This document shows, one piece after another, positions 1 through 8,006 of a DNA stretch of 18,202 nt. The notes beneath the pieces were generated by a model that saw only the letters and a list, made by a program, of their open reading frames with translations, searched no databases and was not told where the DNA came from. This DNA is from Deltaproteobacteria bacterium. GTDB lineage: Bacteria; Desulfobacterota; Desulfuromonadia; Desulfuromonadales; BM103. How positions within the stretch are numbered: the stretch's first letter is position 1; the number at the start of each line of letters is the position of its first letter. The DNA lies in the NCBI GenBank assembly GCA_024636215.1, contig JAGXHL010000058.1, forward strand, positions 1 through 18,202, written 5' to 3'. A program made the position numbers and the translations under genes.

Positions 1-107
1 ATGGTGAACCGCGGAAACGTCACGAAAAAATCTCCTTGGGTGAATTTCAATGCGGTTCTAATGTAGCACAAAACACCAACAAAATCAGCTAATTGCCAAA
101 GATCTAG

Positions 108-407
108 CAGAAAATTACTATTGTAAACTCACTGATTCAGGTATATGTTTACCACGGGATGCTGAGGCCTGTCTTTGAACGATGGTTTGACAGAGAGAAG
201 CTAATTGATCTTGTCGGTTTACCATCGGTTGGTATCTTGCTTTACTATGTTTTTACCATAGGCACTTCAATTCTGATCTCTTGGTTGAGTTGGCATTTAT
301 TTGAAAAAAAATTCTTGGGCTTGAAAAAGTTTTTTGAACCTTCACGAAAGATCAAGGATATGAGAACACTTTCTCCAGATGCTGTGCATTTAGAGAGTCT
401 CAAATAG
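108..407 (+). pseudogene. C-terminal remnant of a membrane acyltransferase (acyltransferase_3 family)
   Basis: The open frame starts just after a stop at 105-107 and ends at 407. It encodes about 99 residues, with the first ATG at 159. The motif VYVYHGMLRPVF resembles the last conserved 'YxxH' loop of acyltransferase_3 (OafA-like) proteins. It is followed by one hydrophobic segment (about SVGILLYYVFTIGTSILISW) and then LSWHLFEKKFLGLKK, matching the family's typical ending 'y.iEkpf..lk'. Intact members have about 340-380 residues and ten membrane helices, which acetylate sugars of surface glycans, so roughly three quarters is missing. The 100 bases upstream have stops in this frame and encode nothing similar, so this is not just a gene cut by the window edge. 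It probably once modified a glycan of the same locus. Confidence is high for a remnant and moderate for the exact family. Confidence 0.7.
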
Positions 408-491
408 TTCTCAGAATACCAACTCTTCAAATCTGGATTGATTTTCCGCGGTGGAAATTTATTCGTTTTTTCTTATAGTTAGAGGTTGAGA

Positions 492-1589
492 ATGAAAATA
501 GTTACAATAATAGGTGCGAGACCTCAATTCATAAAAGCTGCAACTGTCAGTAGGGCGCTACAATCGTACAATAGCGTGAATGAAGTGATCATTCATACAG
601 GACAACACTACGACGCAAACATGAGCCAAGTTTTTTTTGATGAGCTTGATATTCCTCACCCGCAATACAACCTTGGCATCGGTGGCGGTACCCACGGTCA
701 GAACACTGGACGCATGATCGAACAAATAGAGGCCGCGCTTTTACACGAGCAACCCGACTGGGTTATGGTCTACGGGGATACAGACTCGACCCTCGCTGGT
801 GCCCTGGCTGGGGTCAAATTGCATATTCCTGTAGCACATGTAGAAGCTGGTCTGCGTAGCTTCAATCGAAATATGCCTGAGGAAATAAACCGAGTACTTA
901 CTGATCATGCCGCAGATTTACTCTTCACGCCTACCGAGACAGGGACACGTAATCTAGCTGATGAAGGTATTGCCGGCGACAAGGTACAGCAAGTAGGGGA
1001 TGTAATGTACGATGCTGTACTTTACTATGGCGAAATTGCTGAACAGCGCAGTCGGATTCTCGATGTTTTGGGTATTGAGCCAAAAGACTATTTTTTAGCA
1101 ACTATTCATCGTGCCGAGAATACCGATGACCAAACACGCATGAAAAATATTCTCGCAGGCTTTGCAAATTTACCTCAGGGTATTATTTTGCCCTTACATC
1201 CGCGCACCCGAAAGCAGCTAATCAATTTCGATTTGGCATTACCGTCAAATGTTCGTGCTATTGATCCGGTTGGTTATCTTGACATGGTGATGTTGGAGAA
1301 AAACGCGGCCTTGATCGCCACAGATAGCGGTGGCGTGCAGAAGGAGGCATATTTTCATAAAGTTCCTTGTGTGACGTTGAGAGATGAAACGGAATGGGTT
1401 GAGTTGATAGAAGTCGGGGCCAACTGTTTGGTATCGGACGATGTAGAGAGAATTGCTTCAGTCGCACAGTCCATTTTAAAGGTCGATGAATCCTGCTTTA
1501 TGCGAATGTTTTATGGGAACGGAGAGTCGTCAATAAATATTGCAGACCGAATATGTGATTTAGGCGCACTCCGGGGTGATAGTCGATGA
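492..1589 (+). CDS. wecB: UDP-N-acetylglucosamine 2-epimerase (non-hydrolysing)
   Basis: This cytoplasmic enzyme interconverts UDP-GlcNAc and UDP-ManNAc. The 365 residues match the usual family length. Visible signatures are GARPQFIKA near the N-terminus, HTGQHYD (about 35-41), GDTDST (about 95-100), HVEAGLRS (about 116-123), MPEEINR (about 128-134), TIHRAENTDD (about 205-214), LHPRTRK, and TDSGGVQKEA with RDETEWVE in the C-terminal half. D96, E118 and E130/E131 match the positions of the acidic catalytic residues known from E. coli WecB. H207 in TIHRAE matches its histidine. I chose the ATG at 492 over an in-frame TTG at 486 because AGAGG at 481-485 sits 6 bases ahead of it. The stop overlaps the next gene (ATGA at 1586-1589), so the two are probably co-translated. 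It supplies ManNAc to the glycan made by the locus, fitting the WecG/TagA-like gene downstream. Confidence 0.95.
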   Translation: MKIVTIIGARPQFIKAATVSRALQSYNSVNEVIIHTGQHYDANMSQVFFDELDIPHPQYNLGIGGGTHGQNTGRMIEQIEAALLHEQPDWVMVYGDTDSTLAGALAGVKLHIPVAHVEAGLRSFNRNMPEEINRVLTDHAADLLFTPTETGTRNLADEGIAGDKVQQVGDVMYDAVLYYGEIAEQRSRILDVLGIEPKDYFLATIHRAENTDDQTRMKNILAGFANLPQGIILPLHPRTRKQLINFDLALPSNVRAIDPVGYLDMVMLEKNAALIATDSGGVQKEAYFHKVPCVTLRDETEWVELIEVGANCLVSDDVERIASVAQSILKVDESCFMRMFYGNGESSINIADRICDLGALRGDSR

Positions 1590-2854
1590 CAAAGAATTTG
1601 CTGATGATTACTAGCACATTCCCGCCCCAAGAAGATGTTGGTGGTTTGCGACCAGCTATGTTCGCAAAATATCTTCCTTTGTTTAAGTGGCGACCAATTA
1701 TATTGACACGAACCTATCCGCATTTTGATGCAAACTACAAGACAACTTTAACAGGTATCTCTGGCCTTCCACCTGATGATGATATTGTTAGTATAGAGAT
1801 GGCAACTGATGCCGATTGTGTAGGGCATGATCGCTTATCAGACAAAGTCACGAAGTTCATAAAGCCGGAATACGGGAGATCATGGAATTTGATTGAACAA
1901 ATGATCAATACGTTTCTCGCATCGCGACATGCTGCCGAAATTGATGCCATTTATGCTACTAGCCCCGATTTTGCATCCATAGCTGTAGGTGTGTTGCTGG
2001 GGAACAAGCTTAACGTCCCTGTTGTTGTAGATTTCAGAGATGTAGTCGAGCAAGATGAGCATCTTGGTTTTCGACCACGTCTTCTCTTTTACAGGCACAT
2101 AGCACGCCGATACTGGCTAACGCGTAAGGCAAAACATGCACTTGTGGTGTCGAATGAGCATCAAGCGATACTTTCTCGGAGGTTGACAGTACCTGTCAGT
2201 GTCATCGTTAACGGTTACGACCATGAGATGTTTAAAGCGATGGAGGGTGTACGAAGTCAATCATTTAAAATAAATTACGTTGGACGTATTCTCGGTCAAT
2301 GGTTGCGAGATCCTTCAGTTTTTTTTATGGCGCTAGATTATCTAATGGAAGACCAAGATGTCGATCTTACTGATATCGAAGTCAATTTTGTTGGTACCGA
2401 AGAAAATCTTTTAAACTCGATACTTGTCCAGTACAAGTGCAAAGAATTTGTAAAAATCCATCCCCGCATTGACTATGAAAAAGTCCCCGAACAACTTGGC
2501 TGCAGTTGCATCAATTTGGTATTGACAAACAAAAATAGGACAGGAGTTTTAACTACAAAATTCTTCGAATACCTAGCAGTTAAGCGCCCAATATTATGTG
2601 TGCCAAGTGATGATGGTGCCCTCGATTCGATCATTCGTAAAACACAATCCGGTCTTAGTAGTTCAGAACCATTGCAGGTTTATAATTACATTAAAGAATT
2701 ATATATACAATGGAAGAGAAGTGAAGGTGAGTTGCCAGTCATTGAATCTGTCAGTGTAGAACAATACTCAAGAAAGCACCTGACGCGTGATTTAGCGACA
2801 TTATTGGATTCTTCCATTGAAAATAGTCGCACCTCTTCAAGTAAAGAGCCGTAG
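1586..2854 (+). CDS. GT4-like glycosyltransferase
   Basis: A 422-residue cytoplasmic glycosyltransferase with a GT-B fold. The N-terminal acceptor-binding half begins MITSTFPPQEDVGGLRP, whose 'P...GG..R' loop is typical of these enzymes. VDFRDV (about 152-157) and VIVNGYDHEMF (about 212-222) match the 'DfRD' and 'vi.NG.D...f' signatures of GT4 relatives. INYVGRIL opens the donor-binding half. TTKFFEYLAVKRPILCVPSDDG is the usual 'K.fEYla..kPil' donor loop. It is translationally coupled to wecB by ATGA. Base composition is AT-rich like wecB and unlike the genes after 3000, so the two probably arrived together. The sugar transferred cannot be read from the sequence. Confidence 0.85.
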   Translation: MTKNLLMITSTFPPQEDVGGLRPAMFAKYLPLFKWRPIILTRTYPHFDANYKTTLTGISGLPPDDDIVSIEMATDADCVGHDRLSDKVTKFIKPEYGRSWNLIEQMINTFLASRHAAEIDAIYATSPDFASIAVGVLLGNKLNVPVVVDFRDVVEQDEHLGFRPRLLFYRHIARRYWLTRKAKHALVVSNEHQAILSRRLTVPVSVIVNGYDHEMFKAMEGVRSQSFKINYVGRILGQWLRDPSVFFMALDYLMEDQDVDLTDIEVNFVGTEENLLNSILVQYKCKEFVKIHPRIDYEKVPEQLGCSCINLVLTNKNRTGVLTTKFFEYLAVKRPILCVPSDDGALDSIIRKTQSGLSSSEPLQVYNYIKELYIQWKRSEGELPVIESVSVEQYSRKHLTRDLATLLDSSIENSRTSSSKEP

Positions 2855-3012
2855 TGATTTTATCTAAATTGAACAAGCAGGAACTCAACGTGTTGTTACT
2901 TGCAGGCACAATGACCTTGTACATTTTTTCTCGACCCCCACATCGATATTATTACTGGCCTTGGATGGGTCGATTAAGTCGGCTCTTCAGATGTTGCGAG
3001 GGTCGCAAATAA
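2854..3012 (+). CDS. Small ORF bridging two glycosyltransferase genes, possibly a gene fragment
   Basis: A GTG at 2854 overlaps the preceding stop by one base (TAGTG). The frame runs 52 codons to TAA at 3010-3012, which in turn overlaps the likely ATG of the next gene (TAATG at 3010-3014). The product would have a short hydrophobic stretch (NVLLLAGTMTLYIFSRPP), then HRYYYWPWMGRLSRLF and a basic, cysteine-containing tail. I recognise no family. It sits where base composition changes from AT-rich to GC-rich. It could be the fused remains of two genes at a recombination joint, or only a spacer that keeps ribosomes moving between the glycosyltransferases. No clear Shine-Dalgarno precedes the GTG, so expression would rely on coupling. 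Confidence 0.3.
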   Translation: MILSKLNKQELNVLLLAGTMTLYIFSRPPHRYYYWPWMGRLSRLFRCCEGRK

Positions 3013-4175
3013 TGATGGATCGGGCAAGCCAGCAGCAGGTTGTGGTAACCCTCCCTGTTCTGCTGGTTGGCGGCACAGAGATGCAAACCCTGCAGCAGGT
3101 AAGCGTGCTGGTTCAGGGGGACTATGCAGTAACCCTGGTCTGTTTTTACGAGTATGATGAGACCATGCGGGCGCGGATGGCAGCAATCGGCGCAAATGTC
3201 GTACTGCTTGGCATGCAGCGCTCGCAAGGACTGATTGCCTTGCTGAGGCGGCTGATCAGCTTATTCCGACGGGAGCGGCCCGACATCGTCCACGTCCAGT
3301 ACATCGCCCCTGGTTTCATCCCGGTTCTCGCTGCCCGCTTGGCAAGGGTGAAAACGGTTTTTGCCACCGTCCATCAACCGGGCCGCACTTACGGCTGGAA
3401 GGCGCACCTGCTGCTGCGTAGTGCGGCACGTCTCTGCACCGTTTTCTTCTGCAATTCGCGAGCAGTTGAGGAATCGTGGTTCGGTTATAGCTTTTTGTTT
3501 GAGCCGGGCAAGGTGAGCAATCGACGTCACTACACCATTTACAATATGGTTGATGTGGAGAAGATAGCTGCAAAGGCCGTTGGCGCAGAAGTGTCGGCGT
3601 TGCGCAAAAATTTCGGCTTGGGTTCTGGTAAGGTGATTGGCTGCGTGGGTCGCCTGCGAAGCGAAAAAGGGCAGGTATGGTTGATCGAGGCTTTTGCTGA
3701 GGTGATCAAGCGGCATTCGGACGTCAGCTTGCTTGTTGTCGGTGATGGTCCAGATCGCAAAGCATTGGAGATGATTGCCAAACGTCTCGGTATCGCTGAA
3801 AAAGTAATCTGGCTTGGTGCCCGTTCATCAGATGAAGTTTTTAGCTTGTATGGCTTAATGAATATCTTGGTCGTCCCTTCACTTTTTGAAGGTTTTGGTC
3901 TGACCGCCGCCGAAGCCATGGCCGCCGGGCTTCCGGTGGTTGCCACACGCGTGGACGGCCTTTCAGAGGTCGTAGCCGACAAGGAAACCGGGCTGCTGGT
4001 TACGCCTGGCGACAGTGTTGTCTTGGCAGAGGCTTTGGACAAGCTTTTAAACGAGCCGGAGACTGCCCGTACTATGGGGCTCCGTGGTCTTGAGCGAGTG
4101 CAAAGAATGTTTTCATTGCAACGTTACGCCGATGCAACTTTGACAGCTTACAGACAGGCAACAGGATTATTGTGA
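3012..4175 (+). CDS. GT4 family glycosyltransferase
   Basis: A 387-residue retaining glycosyltransferase of the GT4 family with a GT-B fold. The N-terminal half has LLVGGTEMQTLQQV, the usual 'GG.e....ql' acceptor loop. The C-terminal half (Glycos_transf_1) has GCVGRLRSEKGQ, VVGDGPDRKALE, VIWLGARSSDEV and PSLFEGFGLTAAEAMAAG. The EGFGLTAAEA stretch carries the paired glutamates of the nucleotide-sugar site. I chose ATG 3012 because GAGGG at 2998-3002 lies 9 bases ahead and the conserved region starts soon after. In-frame starts at 2961 and 2991 are possible but lack a good ribosome-binding site. The stop overlaps the GTG of the next gene. It is more GC-rich than the two large genes before it. 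The sugar specificity is unknown. Confidence 0.9.
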   Translation: MMDRASQQQVVVTLPVLLVGGTEMQTLQQVSVLVQGDYAVTLVCFYEYDETMRARMAAIGANVVLLGMQRSQGLIALLRRLISLFRRERPDIVHVQYIAPGFIPVLAARLARVKTVFATVHQPGRTYGWKAHLLLRSAARLCTVFFCNSRAVEESWFGYSFLFEPGKVSNRRHYTIYNMVDVEKIAAKAVGAEVSALRKNFGLGSGKVIGCVGRLRSEKGQVWLIEAFAEVIKRHSDVSLLVVGDGPDRKALEMIAKRLGIAEKVIWLGARSSDEVFSLYGLMNILVVPSLFEGFGLTAAEAMAAGLPVVATRVDGLSEVVADKETGLLVTPGDSVVLAEALDKLLNEPETARTMGLRGLERVQRMFSLQRYADATLTAYRQATGLL

Positions 4176-5407
4176 AAACAAGTACCCTTCAAAACCAGCA
4201 AGATACGTTTCCCAAAACCGGGCAGAGCAAGCTCCCCTTTCTGGTCTGGGTAGTACTGATATTTACTGTGCTGGGTTTTTATGCAAGCGGTTCGCTTTTC
4301 GGCTTTAATATCTCAGGCATTGCCTGGGTCGTCCCACTGGCCGTTGCCCTTCTGGTGCTCGGCAAAGATATAAATAAAGTCACTTTCCCTGTATGGATAT
4401 GGTTGCCGTGGGTGGCTTTGTTATTCACCTATCTAGCTATCGCTGACTACCAAGCCCTCGATCCGCGGGTTATCCCTGCTCAGCGGACCATGCAGCTTTT
4501 GAGTCCACTGTTTGTAGGTATGGCAGTTTCAACTTTTCGGCCTGGGCAGGCGATGTTGGTCTCTTTCCTAAAGTGGATGCGCAGACTTTGCCTGGCCCTG
4601 TTCGCAATCACAGTGTTCAAACTGAGTCATTTTTTTGTGAGTGGCTTTGGTGATTACAGTGGTATGGCGGCACAGATGATTACTGTAATACTGTTTTGCA
4701 CCTTGCTCGCCCATTCCTATCTATTGTTTCGTAATAAACGCGATCTGATGCTGTGGGCTCTCATGCTGGTCCTGCCGGTCCTTAACGTGACCCGTACGGC
4801 CACCGCCGTGGCTCTTTTGACTCTTCCCCTGGCCTTTGGGCCGATGCGACTGTCACGGCGTATCAGCATGCTGGTTCTGATCGCTGTTATCGGCACCGGA
4901 GTGTTTTATATGCCGCGCGTCCAGCAGAAGATGTTCTTTTCCGGGCAAGGGGAGATGACCGACATTCTCAGCGATGATTTTGCCACATCAGGTCGCTCTT
5001 TCATGTGGGAAAGGATGTCAGCGCGGGCCAAGTTAGAGCATTGGACCGGCCACGGCACGGGCTCCGGAGAGACCTTTGTCTATCAGGTCACAGGAAGTAC
5101 CGGCTATCCACACAATGACTGGCTGTTGACCTATTACGATTACGGAATTCTCGGGGTGGGTTTTTTCACTGGGTGCATCCTCATGTCTATCTGGCACGGT
5201 TTGCGACAGGCTCGTACAGGCCGCCATGCTGAGACGCGCCTGCTGTTGCTGACGGGAACCTCAGCTTTCATACCTTTTATGTTAATGATGCTGACCGACA
5301 ACATCATGATCTATGCTTCTTTTTTTGGCAATCTGCACTTCACCATTCTGGGTCTCGCTTATGGTGCCTTGCGATACGAGCGCATGACAACTCCCAAAGG
5401 TTTGTAA
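4172..5407 (+). CDS. O-antigen ligase / Wzy-like polymerase membrane protein
   Basis: A 411-residue inner-membrane protein with about ten to twelve hydrophobic segments spread over its length. It belongs to the O-antigen ligase (WaaL/Wzy_C) superfamily. These proteins transfer or polymerise lipid-linked glycans on the periplasmic face. The family-defining periplasmic loop is seen at about 288-325. It comprises HGTGSGETF, then YPHNDWLLTYYDYGILGVG, which gives the usual 'G.G......HN..l....d.GilG' pattern including the conserved histidine. The start is GTG at 4172, overlapping the previous stop (GTGA), so translation is coupled. The stop overlaps the ATG of the next gene (TAATG). Ligase and polymerase cannot be told apart by sequence alone. 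With no other candidate polymerase in the window, either role would fit. Confidence 0.85.
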   Translation: MKTSTLQNQQDTFPKTGQSKLPFLVWVVLIFTVLGFYASGSLFGFNISGIAWVVPLAVALLVLGKDINKVTFPVWIWLPWVALLFTYLAIADYQALDPRVIPAQRTMQLLSPLFVGMAVSTFRPGQAMLVSFLKWMRRLCLALFAITVFKLSHFFVSGFGDYSGMAAQMITVILFCTLLAHSYLLFRNKRDLMLWALMLVLPVLNVTRTATAVALLTLPLAFGPMRLSRRISMLVLIAVIGTGVFYMPRVQQKMFFSGQGEMTDILSDDFATSGRSFMWERMSARAKLEHWTGHGTGSGETFVYQVTGSTGYPHNDWLLTYYDYGILGVGFFTGCILMSIWHGLRQARTGRHAETRLLLLTGTSAFIPFMLMMLTDNIMIYASFFGNLHFTILGLAYGALRYERMTTPKGL

Positions 5408-6393
5408 TGATTGACTTATCACAACCAGCCATATCTGTAGTCATGCCTCTTTACAACAAGGAAAAGGATGTCGCACGAGCGATACGCTCTGCCCTGGCAC
5501 AAAGATATCACGATTTCGAACTGATCGTCGTCAACGACGGCTCCACCGACAGCAGTGCTGAAGCGGTGCGTGGTATTGACGATTCGCGCATCCGCCTGGT
5601 CGAACAGGAAAACGCCGGCGTGGCGGCGGCACGCAATCGTGGTATTGCCGAGGCGCGGGCCGACCTGGTGGCATTCCTCGACGCCGACGATGAGTGGCTG
5701 CCAGAATTTCTGGCCACGGTTATTCGGTTGCGTGAGAGTTTCCCTGCAGCGGGTGTTTTTGCAACCAGCTACCGGGTCCGCGATACGAAGGGACACGAAC
5801 GCTCTGCCGTTCTGCGTGGACTGCCGGCATCACCGTGGGAGGGGATTCTGGACGATTACTTCGCCTTGGCGGCGCAGTCTGAACCGCCGGTCTGGTCTTC
5901 GGCAGTAGCTGTGAAGAAAGAGGCTCTCGAAGAAATCGGTGGTTTTCCGGTTGGTGTTCGTTCGGGGGAGGATCTGCTGACCTGGGCGCGTTTGGCGGCA
6001 CGTTGGCCAGTGGCCTACGGTACAGAACCTCAAGCGGTGTACTGTTTGTGGTTCGATCCGTATGGAACGCCAACGCGTGCTCCGTCAAAAGAAGATGTGG
6101 TTGGCTCTGGACTGGAGGCGTTGCTAAAGATTATGCCGCAACCCAGTGAATTATCTCTCAAGCACTACATCGCACTCTGGTACCGCATGCGCACTTCGGA
6201 TTGCCTGCGCCTGGGACTTTCCGAACAGGCCCGAGCAGAGTGCCGCAAGATGCTCTGTTTTGCTACACCGGGTGACTGGCGAGTCTTGGCTTACCGGATA
6301 CTCTCGGCCCTCCCGGGTTTTTTTCAGCCTGCTGCCTTCAGATCGATGGCAAGTGTAAAAAGCTTCCTCGAACGAAATCGATTTTTGGTGTAA
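5407..6393 (+). CDS. GT2 family glycosyltransferase
   Basis: A 328-residue inverting glycosyltransferase with a GT-A fold. The N-terminal domain opens with ISVVMPLYNKEKDVARAI. Then come FELIVVNDGSTDSS (nucleotide binding), AAARNRGIAEA, and FLDADDEW with the metal-binding DxD-like triad at about 96-98. GVRSGEDLLTWARLA at about 180-194 carries the 'ED' of the usual catalytic-base region. The C-terminal ~100 residues are less conserved and hold no clear domain. The ATG overlaps the previous stop by one base. It is the last intact gene before a broken glycosyltransferase, and only about 30 non-coding bases separate the two. The donor sugar cannot be inferred. Confidence 0.9.
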   Translation: MIDLSQPAISVVMPLYNKEKDVARAIRSALAQRYHDFELIVVNDGSTDSSAEAVRGIDDSRIRLVEQENAGVAAARNRGIAEARADLVAFLDADDEWLPEFLATVIRLRESFPAAGVFATSYRVRDTKGHERSAVLRGLPASPWEGILDDYFALAAQSEPPVWSSAVAVKKEALEEIGGFPVGVRSGEDLLTWARLAARWPVAYGTEPQAVYCLWFDPYGTPTRAPSKEDVVGSGLEALLKIMPQPSELSLKHYIALWYRMRTSDCLRLGLSEQARAECRKMLCFATPGDWRVLAYRILSALPGFFQPAAFRSMASVKSFLERNRFLV

Positions 6394-6426
6394 CCATATC
6401 GGTTATCGCATGTCTGATAGTAAAAA

Positions 6427-6789
6427 GTGCCGAGCGAGATCGACCCCTGGGCACTGGTGGTCAACGAGGGAATGGCGGCCGGCCTGCCGATCCTGGTCAG
6501 CCGTGGTTGCGGTTGTGCACGGACCCTGGTGCTCGAAGGGGAGAATGGCTGGTCTTTTGCGCCGGGGGATGAGGATGAGCTGGTGTGCCGACTGCTGGAA
6601 TTGTCGCTGTTGCCGGAAACGGCTCGTTGTGCGATGGGGCATCGCTCACGCGAGATTATCGCCGACTGGGGACTCGACCGTTTCGCAGAAGGGGTTTTGC
6701 GAGCTCTTGAAATCCCGCGCAGACCTGATGCAGGCTTTTTCCCCTCCCTCGCAGTGCGCCTGTGGAAAGGCAGGGTGAGAGTGAATTGA
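6427..6789 (+). pseudogene. C-terminal stump of a GT4 glycosyltransferase
   Basis: The frame opens right after a TAA at 6421-6423. It starts directly inside the donor-binding motif, with PSEIDPWALVVNEGMAAG followed by LPILVSRGCGC, which in intact GT4 enzymes lies about 250-270 residues from the N-terminus. The remaining 120 residues follow the normal C-terminal course (ENGWSFAPGDEDEL, LLPETARCAMGHRSREI, WGLDRFAEGV). About two thirds of the gene is missing and nothing like it lies upstream, so this looks like a deletion. A GTG at 6427 could start translation, but it has no ribosome-binding site and the product would lack the acceptor domain. The tail overlaps the upstream region of the next gene, whose real start is at 6795. 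Confidence 0.85.
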
Positions 6790-6794
6790 GCATT

Positions 6795-8006
6795 ATGAAA
6801 ATTCTCCTTGTCCATAACTTCTACGGCTCTTCTGCCCCCAGCGGCGAGAACACCGTCTATACGGCAGAAAAAAGCCTGTTGCAGGCTAATGGCCACGACG
6901 TTGTCGAGTTTACGCGCCATAGTGACGAGATTCGTCGCCAGGCTGCCTGGGGGGCCATAAAGGGGGCACTGAGCACGCCATGGAACCCCTTTGCCCTTAT
7001 CAAGGTTGCCAGGGCCCTTGGACGTGAACAACCGGCCATCATGCATGCGCACAACACCTTTCCGCTGCTCTCCCCGGCAATCTTCCATGCCGCCAAGCAG
7101 ACGGCGACCGCAACCGTTCTGACCCTCCACAACTACCGCACGGTCTGCGCCGCCGCCATTCCCATGCGCGCGGGGCAAACCTGTACCGAGTGCATCGACC
7201 GGCACAGCGTGTTGCCAGCACTGCGCTACGGCTGCTACCGGCACAGTCACCTGGCAACCTTGCCGCTGGCAACCAGCATCGCTTTACACCAGAAACTGGG
7301 CACCTGGCAGGAACAGGTCGACGCCTTCATCGTGCTGACCGATTTCCAGCGTCAACTGATGATCAAGGCCGGTTTCCCGGCCGAGCGGCTGCACATCAAA
7401 CCACACTTTTACCCTGATCCGCCGGCGCCACTGCCCTGGGCGCAGCGCGAAGACCGGGTGGTCTTTGTCGGCCGCCTGGGAGAAGAGAAAGGTGTGCGTT
7501 TTCTGCTCGACGCCTGGCGGCAGTGGGGGGAGCAAGCCCCGAGCCTGGAACTGATCGGCGACGGTCCCTTACGAGCGGAACTGCAACAGTTGGCCCAGGG
7601 GCTGGGCGACGGGGTGATTTTCAGTGGCCAGTTGCCGTTTGCCGAAACCCAGTTGCGACTGGCGAAAGCCAAACTTCTGGTGCTGCCGTCGCTCTGCTTC
7701 GAGGGTTTCCCGATGGTGATCCGCGAAGCCTTTGCGCTGGGTGTGCCGGTTGCGGCGAGTAACCTGGGGGCTATGGCAAGCCTGGTCGAGGATGGCAGAA
7801 ATGGTGTGCTTTTCGAACCTGGCTCCGTGAACAACCTCTCTCAAAACCTGGCTGCCAGCTGGAATGATCAGGGGCTATTAGAAACAATGGCACAGGCTGC
7901 TAGGGCAGAGTTCGAAGAGAAATACACGGCCGAAGCCAACTACAGGCTTTTGATGGATATCTACCAGAAAGCTATCGAAAACCGTCGCAGAAAGCTGAAC
8001 CCGTGA
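6795..8006 (+). CDS. GT4 family glycosyltransferase
   Basis: A 403-residue GT4 enzyme. It begins MKILLVHNFYGSSAPSGENT, the typical N-terminal start of its subgroup. The acceptor half continues with IMHAHNTFPLLSPAIFHAA and VLTLHNYRTVCAAA, then a cysteine-containing loop (GQTCTECIDRHSVLPALRYGC) also seen in relatives. The donor half has VVFVGRLGEEKGVRFLLDA, LELIGDGPLRAEL and PSLCFEGFPMVIREAFALG, with the EGFPMVIREA nucleotide-sugar motif. I chose ATG 6795 because the homologous part begins exactly there, although the frame is open from 6762. The gene overlaps the next one at the stop. It is full length, unlike the stump in front of it. Confidence 0.9.
   Translation: MKILLVHNFYGSSAPSGENTVYTAEKSLLQANGHDVVEFTRHSDEIRRQAAWGAIKGALSTPWNPFALIKVARALGREQPAIMHAHNTFPLLSPAIFHAAKQTATATVLTLHNYRTVCAAAIPMRAGQTCTECIDRHSVLPALRYGCYRHSHLATLPLATSIALHQKLGTWQEQVDAFIVLTDFQRQLMIKAGFPAERLHIKPHFYPDPPAPLPWAQREDRVVFVGRLGEEKGVRFLLDAWRQWGEQAPSLELIGDGPLRAELQQLAQGLGDGVIFSGQLPFAETQLRLAKAKLLVLPSLCFEGFPMVIREAFALGVPVAASNLGAMASLVEDGRNGVLFEPGSVNNLSQNLAASWNDQGLLETMAQAARAEFEEKYTAEANYRLLMDIYQKAIENRRRKLNP

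Noticed and set aside
3539..4042. 167-codon open frame on the - strand
   Set aside because: It is opposite the conserved donor domain of a GT4 gene and shows a low-complexity S/T/P-rich translation.
6324..7250. 308-codon open frame on the - strand
   Set aside because: It lies opposite the end of the GT2 gene, the GT4 stump and the start of an intact GT4 gene, all with clear family motifs. Its own translation shows no domain and a skewed composition.
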